From assembly GCA_011620375.1 (NCBI GenBank), contig WOZH01000030.1, forward strand, positions 1 through 44,744: a stretch of DNA of 44,744 bases. The letters are read 5' to 3'. A program made the translations under genes and the position numbers. Positions within the stretch are counted from its first letter, which is position 1; each line of letters opens with the position of its first letter. This DNA is from Acholeplasmataceae bacterium. GTDB lineage: Bacteria; Bacillota_I; Bacilli_A; Acholeplasmatales; Acholeplasmataceae. The notes beneath the pieces are model-generated. The model ran no database searches. It saw only the letters and a program-made list of their open reading frames with translations, and was not told where the DNA came from. Shown piece by piece: positions 26,468-35,163 of this stretch.

Positions 26468-27496
26468 ATGAAAAAATTTAAACCATTATTTGCGATTATT
26501 GGCTTATTAGCCATCGCATTGACAGTAGTAGCATGTTCAGGTTCTGCTGCTAATGCTGCAGAAGAAACTTATGTGACAATCGATATCAACCCAAGCGTTG
26601 AACTGATTGTGAACGGAAATGAGAAGGTTGTTTATGCAAACGCCTTAAATGAAGATGCTGAAGTCTTATTGTCAGGATTGGTATTGGTTGGCATGGATGT
26701 TGATGAAGCAGCTGACCTTATCATTCAAACAGCTATTGAATTGGGCTATATCGATGTCGAAGCAAGTGATACGGTTGTACAAATATCCAGCGTGTCGGAT
26801 ACAGCATTAGGTGAACAGATTAGAGAACGCGTTAAAGAAGCAGTTAATAAGGCCTTTATAAATCGTGGTATTTATGGACGTGCAGTAGATAAAGGTTTCG
26901 GTCAAGAATTTGTTGCAGAAGCTGAATCTTATGGCGTAACACCTGGTTTCCTATTATTGGCGAAGTCAGTGGCAGAAGTTCAAGATGAAATCACACTTGA
27001 AGACGCGCTATTGATGACACAAGAAGAACTGCGCGACATCTTAAAAGAAGCGAAAGAAGCAGCAAAAGAAGTAATCCATGAATTACGTGATGACTTCATC
27101 GCGGAACGCCAAGCGATTCATGATGTTTACGAACCTCAGATTGAAGCTGCTCAAGCAGTGGTAAGCGATCTTGAAACTCAAATTGAAACTTTAGAAGCGC
27201 AAATCGAAGTTGAATCAACACCTGAATTAGTGGCTCAACTCGAATCTTTAGAAGCCGACTTAGTAACAGCACAAAACGATTTACAGGTTTTAATAGATGC
27301 GATGCGTGCTGAATTACTCGCACTTCGTGAAGAATATGCAGAACTAAGTGAATCGATGATGCCTAATATTAATGCAATGGCAGAACAACGTCGGGAACAA
27401 TATAGAGATCATATCACTCAATATTTCAACAATCATCCTGGTTCTACATGGAAAGATATGATTGAAGAATATCAAAATCGCCACCAGGATAACTAA
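26468..27496 (+). CDS. Lipoprotein with RsgI-like extracytoplasmic (Asn-Pro) domain and coiled coil
   Basis: A 342-residue lipoprotein: signal peptide with MKKFK n-region and lipobox VVAC (Cys23). Residues about 34-165 match my memory of the RsgI anti-sigma extracytoplasmic domain: DINPSVEL (39-46), then ALNEDAE, AIELGYID, a SVS strand and GVTPGFLLL. In RsgI proteins the Asn-Pro bond of this motif (here Asn41-Pro42) is cleaved autocatalytically. After it comes a long acidic coiled coil (about 175-290) and a polar tail (HPGSTWKDMIEEY). Unlike RsgI there is no membrane-crossing helix or cytoplasmic anti-sigma part. ATG 26468 has the better spacing from GGAGG than ATG 26465. It probably works with the sigma/anti-sigma pair upstream, with which it shares a promoter motif. 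Its ligand is unknown. Confidence 0.8.
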   Translation: MKKFKPLFAIIGLLAIALTVVACSGSAANAAEETYVTIDINPSVELIVNGNEKVVYANALNEDAEVLLSGLVLVGMDVDEAADLIIQTAIELGYIDVEASDTVVQISSVSDTALGEQIRERVKEAVNKAFINRGIYGRAVDKGFGQEFVAEAESYGVTPGFLLLAKSVAEVQDEITLEDALLMTQEELRDILKEAKEAAKEVIHELRDDFIAERQAIHDVYEPQIEAAQAVVSDLETQIETLEAQIEVESTPELVAQLESLEADLVTAQNDLQVLIDAMRAELLALREEYAELSESMMPNINAMAEQRREQYRDHITQYFNNHPGSTWKDMIEEYQNRHQDN

Positions 27497-27545
27497 AAAG
27501 CAACTGAGAATCCCCCCATATAATCCCCTTATCATGGGCAAGAAG

Positions 27546-27578
27546 AAGAGCTACTCTAGATTTTAGAGCAGCTCTTTT
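27546..27578 (+). terminator. Terminator after the lipoprotein gene
   Basis: AAGAGCTACTCTA (27546-27558) pairs with TAGAGCAGCTCTT (27564-27576) with one A-C mismatch and a GATTT loop, followed by TTTTG. The reverse strand lacks a T-run, so it mainly ends the plus-strand transcript. Confidence 0.75.
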
Positions 27579-27579
27579 G

Positions 27580-28125
27580 TTAGCGTTTTTTTATGAAAAT
27601 CAAGTAAGGTGGATGATTGTGTTGAAACGGCATGTCCACCTTTATAATCGTAAAGTGATTGGCATCGAGTGTTTCGAGATAATTCATAATAGCAAGTGAT
27701 TCTACAAAACCCTCAGGATGACCGGGATAGATGACCAGGAGGATAAAGCCGTCGCTTTTTAAAACGTTCAAAATGCGTGATATCGCATGGATAGTCGATG
27801 TTTTATTGGTGGTGATATGATGATCACCATGAGGCAAGTAACCCAAATTGAAAACCACACCTTTGAAATCTTTGACAAGACCGACGATATGTTCATGGGA
27901 TTCGTGGAACAAGGTCACGTTAGTTAGGTTATGGCGCGCTAATAATTTTTTGGTCTGTTCAAGGGCTACCATCTGGATATCGAAAGCATAGACGTGCTTC
28001 GCAATTTTTGCAAGAAAGCACGTATCATTTCCATTGCCCATGGTCGCGTCGATGACGTCATCATCTTTGGTGATGTTTTGTGCTAAAATAGCATGAGATA
28101 AATCAACCATATTATGAAACTTCAT
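27580..28125 (-). CDS. mnmM: tRNA mnm5(s2)U methyltransferase MnmM (YtqB family)
   Basis: Small class I SAM-dependent methyltransferase, formerly annotated as a putative rRNA methylase. Family members methylate the 5-aminomethyl group of wobble uridine to mnm5(s2)U in Gram-positive bacteria. The SAM-binding loop DATMGNGND is at residues 26-34, and the family motif NLGYLPHGDH is near residue 93. AAGGAGC precedes the ATG at proper distance. The start lies 14 bases inside the end of the radical-SAM gene, so translation is coupled. Length 181 is normal. The assignment depends on recognising the YtqB motifs; activity in this organism is inferred. Confidence 0.85.
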   Translation of the reverse strand: MKFHNMVDLSHAILAQNITKDDDVIDATMGNGNDTCFLAKIAKHVYAFDIQMVALEQTKKLLARHNLTNVTLFHESHEHIVGLVKDFKGVVFNLGYLPHGDHHITTNKTSTIHAISRILNVLKSDGFILLVIYPGHPEGFVESLAIMNYLETLDANHFTIIKVDMPFQHNHPPYLIFIKKR

Positions 28126-29050
28126 TATAAGCTCCTTGATAAAGATTGAGCATTCTCAATCGTTTGTCAATTTCATTGATGACAACGAATTTCTTTTTAG
28201 TCCAATGCGGAGCGATTAACATATGACTCGGTGCGTCACCCGTCAAACGATGGATAATCACGTCTTTTCGCAGCCATAAAATTTGTTCGACGGTGATATC
28301 TACATATTCTTCCAATGTTAAGAGATGCCAAGGATTTTGCACATAATCATGTCCCATTTTTGTCTTTTGCATGAGATGTAGCATATGGATCTTGATTCCT
28401 TGAATATCGAGTGTGTTGATATGCTTAATCGTATCAACCATCATGGTTTTTGTTTCATGGTGTAGGCCGTTAATGATATGTACGATTACTTCAATGTGTC
28501 GCATTCGCAATTTGGCAACCGCGTCATCAAAACATTTTAAATCATGTGCGCGATTGATGAGATCGGATGTTTGCTGATGAATCGTCTGCAAACCGAGTTC
28601 AATTTGAACGGGCACCCTTGTATTGAGTTCTGCCAAATAATCCAACACATCTTCAGGTAAACTATCAGGTCTAGTCGCGATGGATAACATCACAATTTTA
28701 GGATTAAGTGTGATGGCTTCTTCAAACAACGTTTTCAGTTTAGAAAGCGGTGCATGTGTATTCGTATTTGCTTGAAAATAGGCGATATAAAGCCCATTTT
28801 GCCACTTGTTTTCCATCATGATTTTTTGCATCTCAAACTGTTTAATAAGTGGTTCGTGCTTATTACCTGCAAAATCACCTGATCCCATAAATGAGCAAAA
28901 AGTACAACCACCACGAGCAACCGTACCATCGATGTTTGGACATGTAAAACCACCATTTAAAGCGATTTTATAAACTTTTTTTCCGTATTTCCACTGATAA
29001 TAATTGGAAAGTGTGTTATAGTGCTTTTCAGCATTCATTATATTCATCAT
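28112..29050 (-). CDS. mnmL: Radical SAM protein MnmL (YtqA/YhcC family)
   Basis: Radical SAM enzyme with cluster cysteines Cys37, Cys49 and Cys52 in the family-specific spacing C-x11-C-x2-C (CPNIDGTVARGGCTFC). The B. subtilis homologue YtqA has been linked with YtqB to making the (m)nm5 group of wobble uridine, a route that replaces the bifunctional MnmC of enterobacteria. The pairing with mnmM here, in the same order and with overlap, supports that role. Three in-frame Met codons (29050, 29047, 29038) compete as start; GGTGA upstream favours the first two. Length 312 is typical. Confidence 0.84.
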   Translation of the reverse strand: MMNIMNAEKHYNTLSNYYQWKYGKKVYKIALNGGFTCPNIDGTVARGGCTFCSFMGSGDFAGNKHEPLIKQFEMQKIMMENKWQNGLYIAYFQANTNTHAPLSKLKTLFEEAITLNPKIVMLSIATRPDSLPEDVLDYLAELNTRVPVQIELGLQTIHQQTSDLINRAHDLKCFDDAVAKLRMRHIEVIVHIINGLHHETKTMMVDTIKHINTLDIQGIKIHMLHLMQKTKMGHDYVQNPWHLLTLEEYVDITVEQILWLRKDVIIHRLTGDAPSHMLIAPHWTKKKFVVINEIDKRLRMLNLYQGAYNEVS

Positions 29051-29117
29051 TTCACCATTATCATTTTACCATAGCGTCAGTTTATTATGTTATAATAAAA
29101 CAAGAAGGAGAAACAAC

Positions 29118-29912
29118 ATGTTCAAACGTCTATCTATCAGTCTAACAAAACCGCCTCGACTCGTTTTTTTTATAAAAGACTCGTGGAAAAGAATTATCCT
29201 ATATTTAATCTTATTACCGCTCATTTTACTCATACCTTCACTCATCTATTCGGTGGTACAACCAGGGATGAGTGTCTCACGCTATAATGAATTGTCAGCA
29301 GTCCTAAAGACCGATTTTGATCTAAACGGACAGACAATTGTAAATGGCGTTTTTCAAACGACAGACATAGCGACTGCTCAGTACATGTATATGCAAATAA
29401 CGACCAGTAAAAGCGTTTTGACACCTGCATATATGTCCTTTCTATTGGAATCTGATGGTATCACCATCTATGTCGGCACACTCGTATATCACAAAGTATC
29501 ATATGCGGATTTGGGACTATATAATTATACATTTGATTTCACAGATACAGCGAACCTAAGAATTTTCACTTCAGCGATCAAAACGGTTTATGAAATGCAA
29601 TCATTTTCGACGTACATCGAATTGATTACCCAATATTTCATGGGATTGATTGATTTTCTATTTGTGGTCTTTCTACTTGCAGTTATGGATGGATACATTA
29701 TCGCTAATCAACCGTTTAAGTTTAAACTGCGATTTAAGTTATCGGTTTATGCGACTTCAATCTATATGTTTGCACAATTAATTTTTACACTGATCGGGTA
29801 TTCACAATTAAATTTCATCAGCATCATCATTGCTTATGGATACCATATTTGGATTTATAGTAAATTAAAGGTTGTCCCGAAAGGAGTAGACATCAATGGC
29901 GGAAACAAATAA
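29118..29912 (+). CDS. DUF1189-like membrane protein
   Basis: A 264-residue polytopic membrane protein. The N-terminal block (LTKPPRLVFFIKDSWKRIILY) followed by a membrane helix (about 25-48), an extracytoplasmic region (about 49-168) and three more helices (about 170-196, 208-226, 230-248) fits the DUF1189 family. B. subtilis YvdJ, encoded in the maltodextrin operon, belongs to that family, but its molecular role is not known to me. AAGGAG precedes the ATG, and a TATAAT at 29091-29096 with a poor -35 may be the promoter. The gene overlaps polC by 17 bases, an unexpected partner, so co-expression may be the only link. Confidence 0.6.
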   Translation: MFKRLSISLTKPPRLVFFIKDSWKRIILYLILLPLILLIPSLIYSVVQPGMSVSRYNELSAVLKTDFDLNGQTIVNGVFQTTDIATAQYMYMQITTSKSVLTPAYMSFLLESDGITIYVGTLVYHKVSYADLGLYNYTFDFTDTANLRIFTSAIKTVYEMQSFSTYIELITQYFMGLIDFLFVVFLLAVMDGYIIANQPFKFKLRFKLSVYATSIYMFAQLIFTLIGYSQLNFISIIIAYGYHIWIYSKLKVVPKGVDINGGNK

Positions 29913-32900
29913 ATTTAATCTCTTCTTACAACAACTACAATTTAAATCACCCGTATTAGCAGCGGCGAAACTCAATGATGTTACGGTTGATAAACGTCAT
30001 GATACTTGGATTTTCGATATTACATTATCCGAGATTGTGACACCTGATGTCATAAATCTATTTGTCGTTCAGCTACAGACTTATTTTCACATTCCAAGTA
30101 TAAAAAACAAAATTAGTACAAGAATATCATATGAGGATACAAAAAAACTGGATGAACTAGCACCACTTTATTTTGAATACGCAATGATCGAAATCGCCAA
30201 AGAAAAAGCAAGTTATATTGCCCTGAAGAATTACAAAACAGCCTATGAAAACCAAACGTTGCATGTTTTAATCGACAGGGATAGTACTTACGTTGAAAAC
30301 TATTTTCAAGGTATACGTGCTTTTTTGGAACCTTTGGGTATCTTTTTTAATATCGATTACCAAATTCAAGAGGACTTGACATCAACCAAAACATTGATTA
30401 AAAAATCGATTATGGATCAAGAAAAAGTATTGGCACAACGACAACAATATACCCAAAAAACACAAACTAAAACAAAAAAATCCTTTACACGAAAAGCTAG
30501 TGCTGACCGTGTTTCAATCAATGAAATACCTTTAGATCAATACCATCTCGATCAATATAAAAACCAAAAAGGTGATACAAACTTTTTAATTGAAGGGACC
30601 ATTTCAAAACTTGAAATCAAAGAACTGACAAACACATCTATGTTGAGCTTTGTCTTATATGACGATGATGATGCCATTACGGTCAAACGGTTTTTAAGAA
30701 GACCCAAAGATTTCGATCTGGCTAAATCCCTAAAGGAAGGTGATCAGATTCAAGTTCAAGGACGTGCCAACTTCGATACGTATCAAAAAGATGTCGTTGT
30801 TTTTGCCGATTATATCTTCTTTTTAGAGAAAGTGAAAAAGAAAGAAAGAATGGATAAGGCAAAGGATAAGCGAATTGAATTTCATCTTCATACCAAAATG
30901 TCAAATATGGATGGTATTGGTGAAGTTTCTGAATACGTGGATACAGCCATCAAGTGGGGTCATGAAGCGATTGCGTTCACTGATCATGATGGGTTATATG
31001 CCTATCCTGAAATCTATAAGGCTACACGTAACAAACCGATTAAGCCCATCTATGGGGTTGAAATGAACTTTGTTGATGAAGAAGCGTTTAAAATCACAAC
31101 ACCTACCGATGAAGACATCGAACTTAAAGATGCAACCTATGTGGTTTTCGATATTGAAACCACTGGTTTGTCAGCGACACGTGACAAAATTATAGAAATC
31201 GGGGCGGTTAAAATGAGTGCAACATCAATCATTGAACAGTTTCAGAGGTTCGTCAATCCTGGTGAGGCGCTATCGACATTTACGACGGAACTTACAGATA
31301 TTACTGATGATATGCTAGCAAATGCAGCAACCATCGATGCGGTATTACCAGCATTTTTAAAGTTTGCTGAAGGATCGATTCTAGTCGCACATAACGCGAT
31401 GTTTGATGTCGGACATATTGAAGAAAATGCCAAAGCATTGGGTTTGACCTTTGATCAATCAAAAGTCATCGATACGCTTAATGCAGCACGCTATTTTTAT
31501 AGCGAACAACTTAAAAGATTCAATTTGAAGGCGGTTGCTAATTATTTTAAAGTGAAACAAGAACAGCACCACCGTGCGGATGATGACGCATTTGTGACTG
31601 CAAACATCTGGAAACTCATGCTCGTCGATCTTCAAAAATATAAAATTAGGACCTATCGAGATATCAATCAGGCGATTGATTTGAAAGAAGCCTGGAAACA
31701 TCCGATGCCATATCATATGAATATTCTCGTTCAAAGCCAGATTGGCTATAAAAATTTGTTCAAGCTTATCAGTGATGCACTCACCGATCATTTCTATCAT
31801 GGACCACGGCTTTTGAAACAAGTGCTTTTAAAATATAGACAAGGATTATTGATTGGTAGTGGTTGTGCCAATGGTATTGTTTTTGAAGCCGCGTTAAATA
31901 GAAGTGACTCAGCGCTTGAAGAAGCGATATCATTCTATGATTATATTGAAGTACAACCACCACAAGCTTATGCGCATTTGAAAGAGTCGTTAGGTAAATA
32001 CGCTGACACAATCATTGAAGCCATCATTTTAAAGATTATTAAAACTGCAAAAGCGCTGGGAAAATTGGTGATTGCGACTGGTGATGTGCATTATCTTGAA
32101 AAGAAAGATGTCTTATATCGTGAAATTTATATTCGCACACCACTTGTTGGAGGCGGTATTCATCAACTATCAAAGTATCATAGCATGCCCGAACAATATT
32201 TTTTAACGACGGAAGAGATGTTACAATCATTCAATTTCTTGGATAAAGAACTCGCTTATGAGATTGTGGTTGCTAATACACAGCGTCTAAACCTAAAGAT
32301 TGATCATGTCCAAGCATTTGTTGATGACCTTTATTCCTTGCCGGACGACGCATTTATGGAGCAACTCGGTATCGAAAGCATATCAAAAGAGGTTAGACGT
32401 TTGGTCATGGATAAACTATCAGCATTATATGGTAATGAACCCCATCAATTGATTGCTGATCGTGTCAATCGCGAGCTCAGCAATATTATAGACAACAGTT
32501 TTGCTCCTAATTACTATATTTCTCATCTTTTGGTTAAAAAATCTTTAGATGATGGTTATTTAGTAGGTTCACGTGGTTCTGTTGGATCTTCTTTGGTGGC
32601 AACGCTGCTTGATATTACAGAAGTCAACCCCTTAAAACCGCATTATCGCTGTCCGAATCGGGATTTTACCGTTTTTCATTTAACCGAAGAAGAACGGCTT
32701 AAATATGGTTTAACAGATGAACAAAAGGCTTTGCAGCCCTTGTTTGAAGGTATCCAATGTGGGTATGATCTACCGACGATAAAATGTCCCATTTGCGGGC
32801 AAACACTGATTAAAGATGGGCATGACATCCCGTTTGAAACCTTCCTCGGTTTTGCTGGTGATAAAGTACCCGACATCGATTTGAACTTTTCAGGTGATTA

Positions 32901-34365
32901 TCAAGCAAAAGCTCATGCTTATGTCCGCGAATTGATTGGTGCTGATCATACCTTTAGAGCAGGAACAATTCAAACGGTTGCTGAAAGAAACGCTTTCGGC
33001 TATGTTAAGGGTTATTTGGAAGACAAAAATCTTGTGAAAAGACCCGCTCAAATTGAAAGATTAGCAAAACGTATTGAAGGTGTGAAACGATCGACTGGAC
33101 AACATCCCGGCGGGATTGTTGTCGTACCCAAATCGAAAACGATATTTGACGTTACACCAATTCAATATCCTGCTGATGATCCAACATCGGATTGGAAAAC
33201 GACACACTTCGATTATCATTCATTCGAATCAAATCTTTTAAAGCTCGATATTCTCGGTCATGATGATCCGACCATGATTAAATATTTGATGGATTATGTG
33301 ACCATGCATCCGGATGAATTTCCTTTTCATCATGCACAGGATATCCCGTTGGACGATCCTAAAGTTTATCGATTGTTCTCTGGAACGGATGTCATCGGTG
33401 TCGAGCCATCTGAGATCATGAGTGAAATTGCATCCTATGGGATTCCAGAATTTGGCACCTCATTTACTAGGCAAATGCTTGAAAGTACCAAACCAACTAC
33501 TTTTGCAGGACTGGTCAAGATATCTGGATTGTCGCACGGAACGGATGTCTGGTTACGCAATGCGCAATCATTGATCAATGGTGAATCTGATTTTGGCAAG
33601 GTGTCATTTAACGATATCATTGCCTGTCGCGACGATATTATGGTTCAGCTTATTGAATTTGGACTGTTACCTTTAAGAGCATTTGAAATCATGGAATTTG
33701 TACGCAAGGGCAAACCATCGAAAGATCCTGCCAAATGGCTTGATTATGAATCCGAAATGCGTCGAAACAATGTGCCTGATTGGTATATTTGGTCAGCATC
33801 AAAGATTAAATATATGTTTCCAAAGGCGCATGCCACTGCTTATGTCATCATGGCGATGCGTATTGCATGGTTTAAAGTTTACAAACCGTTGTTGTTCTAC
33901 AGTGGCTTTTTCTCAAAACGTACCGATCAATTTGATTATGAGACCATGGTTGCAGGATCAAATGCTATCCGCAACAAACTCAATACCTTATTAGCTATTC
34001 CGCAATATACACTCAAGGTAAAAGAGGCATCGCTCATCGTCACATTAGGTGCTGCACTGGAGATGACGAGAAGAGGCATGATTTTTCTACCTGTTGATAT
34101 CAATAAATCTGCGGCGATGACCTTTGTCATGGAGGAAAACGGATTACGCATGCCATTCAATGCCATTGATGGGTTAGGTGGATCAGTCGCTTTAGATATC
34201 GTTAAACATCGAAAAGAGGTACCTTTCGCTTCTAAAGATGATGTCAAAAATAGAACAAGAGTTAATAAAACCGTATTTGAGAAGTTAGAAAAATATGGTG
34301 CGTTCAAAGATTTAAATTTGGAAAATAATGTAATTGGTTCTGGATTATTTGCACATTTAAACTGA
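29896..34365 (+). CDS. polC: DNA polymerase III, PolC-type alpha subunit
   Basis: Replicative polymerase of low-GC Gram-positives, with built-in proofreading. The 1489 residues show, in order: N-terminal domain, OB-fold (about 230-315), first half of PHP (HLHTKMSNMDG near 328), inserted DEDD exonuclease (VVFDIETTG with Asp419 and Glu421, AHNAMFDVGHIEE, HHRADDDAF), second half of PHP, zinc-type cysteines (CPNRD, CPICGQ), palm with catalytic Asp993 and Asp995 in PDIDLNFSGDY, and finger/HhH parts near the end (KAHATAYVIMAMRIAW). Everything expected is intact. AAAGGAG stands nine bases before the ATG inside the DUF1189 gene. It carries the promoter of the next gene near its 3' end. Confidence 0.97.
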   Translation: MAETNKFNLFLQQLQFKSPVLAAAKLNDVTVDKRHDTWIFDITLSEIVTPDVINLFVVQLQTYFHIPSIKNKISTRISYEDTKKLDELAPLYFEYAMIEIAKEKASYIALKNYKTAYENQTLHVLIDRDSTYVENYFQGIRAFLEPLGIFFNIDYQIQEDLTSTKTLIKKSIMDQEKVLAQRQQYTQKTQTKTKKSFTRKASADRVSINEIPLDQYHLDQYKNQKGDTNFLIEGTISKLEIKELTNTSMLSFVLYDDDDAITVKRFLRRPKDFDLAKSLKEGDQIQVQGRANFDTYQKDVVVFADYIFFLEKVKKKERMDKAKDKRIEFHLHTKMSNMDGIGEVSEYVDTAIKWGHEAIAFTDHDGLYAYPEIYKATRNKPIKPIYGVEMNFVDEEAFKITTPTDEDIELKDATYVVFDIETTGLSATRDKIIEIGAVKMSATSIIEQFQRFVNPGEALSTFTTELTDITDDMLANAATIDAVLPAFLKFAEGSILVAHNAMFDVGHIEENAKALGLTFDQSKVIDTLNAARYFYSEQLKRFNLKAVANYFKVKQEQHHRADDDAFVTANIWKLMLVDLQKYKIRTYRDINQAIDLKEAWKHPMPYHMNILVQSQIGYKNLFKLISDALTDHFYHGPRLLKQVLLKYRQGLLIGSGCANGIVFEAALNRSDSALEEAISFYDYIEVQPPQAYAHLKESLGKYADTIIEAIILKIIKTAKALGKLVIATGDVHYLEKKDVLYREIYIRTPLVGGGIHQLSKYHSMPEQYFLTTEEMLQSFNFLDKELAYEIVVANTQRLNLKIDHVQAFVDDLYSLPDDAFMEQLGIESISKEVRRLVMDKLSALYGNEPHQLIADRVNRELSNIIDNSFAPNYYISHLLVKKSLDDGYLVGSRGSVGSSLVATLLDITEVNPLKPHYRCPNRDFTVFHLTEEERLKYGLTDEQKALQPLFEGIQCGYDLPTIKCPICGQTLIKDGHDIPFETFLGFAGDKVPDIDLNFSGDYQAKAHAYVRELIGADHTFRAGTIQTVAERNAFGYVKGYLEDKNLVKRPAQIERLAKRIEGVKRSTGQHPGGIVVVPKSKTIFDVTPIQYPADDPTSDWKTTHFDYHSFESNLLKLDILGHDDPTMIKYLMDYVTMHPDEFPFHHAQDIPLDDPKVYRLFSGTDVIGVEPSEIMSEIASYGIPEFGTSFTRQMLESTKPTTFAGLVKISGLSHGTDVWLRNAQSLINGESDFGKVSFNDIIACRDDIMVQLIEFGLLPLRAFEIMEFVRKGKPSKDPAKWLDYESEMRRNNVPDWYIWSASKIKYMFPKAHATAYVIMAMRIAWFKVYKPLLFYSGFFSKRTDQFDYETMVAGSNAIRNKLNTLLAIPQYTLKVKEASLIVTLGAALEMTRRGMIFLPVDINKSAAMTFVMEENGLRMPFNAIDGLGGSVALDIVKHRKEVPFASKDDVKNRTRVNKTVFEKLEKYGAFKDLNLENNVIGSGLFAHLN

Positions 34366-34376
34366 TATGATATAAT
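34349..34376 (+). promoter_or_regulatory. Promoter of the Bax-inhibitor-1-like gene
   Basis: TTGCAC (34349-34354) and TATAAT (34371-34376), spacing 16, starting inside the last codons of polC. The -10 is embedded in an imperfect palindrome (TATGAT-ATA-ATCATA). The leader of about 20 nt carries AAAGGAG. Confidence 0.65.
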
Positions 34377-34401
34377 CATATTAGTTAAAGGAGATTTTAT
34401 C

Positions 34402-35148
34402 ATGAGAACATCAAATCCAGTATTTCGTTCATTAGAAAAAACACAATATTATGAGTCAGCTGGTGAATTATCCAGCTATCGTGGCATCACATTTAAAACA
34501 TTAATTTTACTATTAACCGCAGTTGCAAGTGGATTCTTATTCATCAACGCAGTTGGCAGTGGTACAATCCCTGTAGAATCCATGTTTGGATTTTTAATCG
34601 GCGCTATGATTATTGGCTTAATCGCTGTCTTAATTGGCACAAGAAGCGTTAACTTGGCAATGCCAATGGGTGTGGTTTATGCACTCTCAGAAGGGATTCT
34701 CTTAGGCACGATTACCGCGCTTGCAGAAGCCTATGCTCCAGGTATCGCGCTATCTGCGTTATTAGGTACAGCATCAATCTTCACTGTGATGTTATTCTTA
34801 TATTCAAGTCGCATCATTAGGGTGACATCAAGAATGCGTCGAGTCATCTATGGTGCACTGCTTGGCATGTTGCTCTTTATGGTTTTATTCGGCATTTTAA
34901 GTTGGGTTTCCCCAGTATTCATCAGTTCGATGTACAACACTGGACTCGCACTGTTAGTCACAGGCGTTCTTATCGTTCTAGGCGCATTTATGTTAGCACT
35001 TGATTTTGAACGTGCTGAAGCCATTGTATCCGGTGGATATGAAAAACGATTTGAATGGCTAGTTGCTATCGGTTTGATGGTCACTATCGTATGGTTGTAC
35101 ATTGAAATTTTAAGATTCTTATTGATTCTTACGTCACGCAATAGATAA
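34402..35148 (+). CDS. Bax inhibitor-1 / YccA-like membrane protein
   Basis: A 248-residue integral membrane protein with about seven hydrophobic helices, starting with a soluble N-terminal NPVFRSLEKTQYYE segment. This layout and the motif-rich order (RGITFKT before helix 1, LDFERAE between the last helices) match the bacterial BaxI_1 branch of the Bax inhibitor-1 superfamily. Members are thought to act as membrane channels or to interact with membrane proteases, but no function is firmly established for this branch. It has its own promoter and sits alone between polC and the pheST leader. No terminator is obvious after it. Confidence 0.8.
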   Translation: MRTSNPVFRSLEKTQYYESAGELSSYRGITFKTLILLLTAVASGFLFINAVGSGTIPVESMFGFLIGAMIIGLIAVLIGTRSVNLAMPMGVVYALSEGILLGTITALAEAYAPGIALSALLGTASIFTVMLFLYSSRIIRVTSRMRRVIYGALLGMLLFMVLFGILSWVSPVFISSMYNTGLALLVTGVLIVLGAFMLALDFERAEAIVSGGYEKRFEWLVAIGLMVTIVWLYIEILRFLLILTSRNR

Positions 35149-35150
35149 AT
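35122..35150 (+). promoter_or_regulatory. Possible promoter of the pheST T-box leader
   Basis: TTGATT (35122-35127) and ATAAAT (35145-35150), spacing 17, at the end of the preceding gene. It is placed correctly to start RNA just before Stem I, but the -10 is weak. Confidence 0.4.
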
Positions 35151-35163
35151 AAAAATCAATCAT

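Noticed and set aside
27497-27540. Direct AATCCCC repeats after the lipoprotein gene as a regulatory element
   Set aside because: Only two imperfect copies of a C-run; the following hairpin explains the region adequately.
31459-31821. 120-codon open frame antisense to polC
   Set aside because: Composition is that of a reversed coding strand, with no family features or initiation signal.
33936-34403. 155-codon open frame antisense to polC
   Set aside because: Shadow of polC: no recognisable protein, no ribosome-binding site, and it follows the coding bias of the opposite strand.
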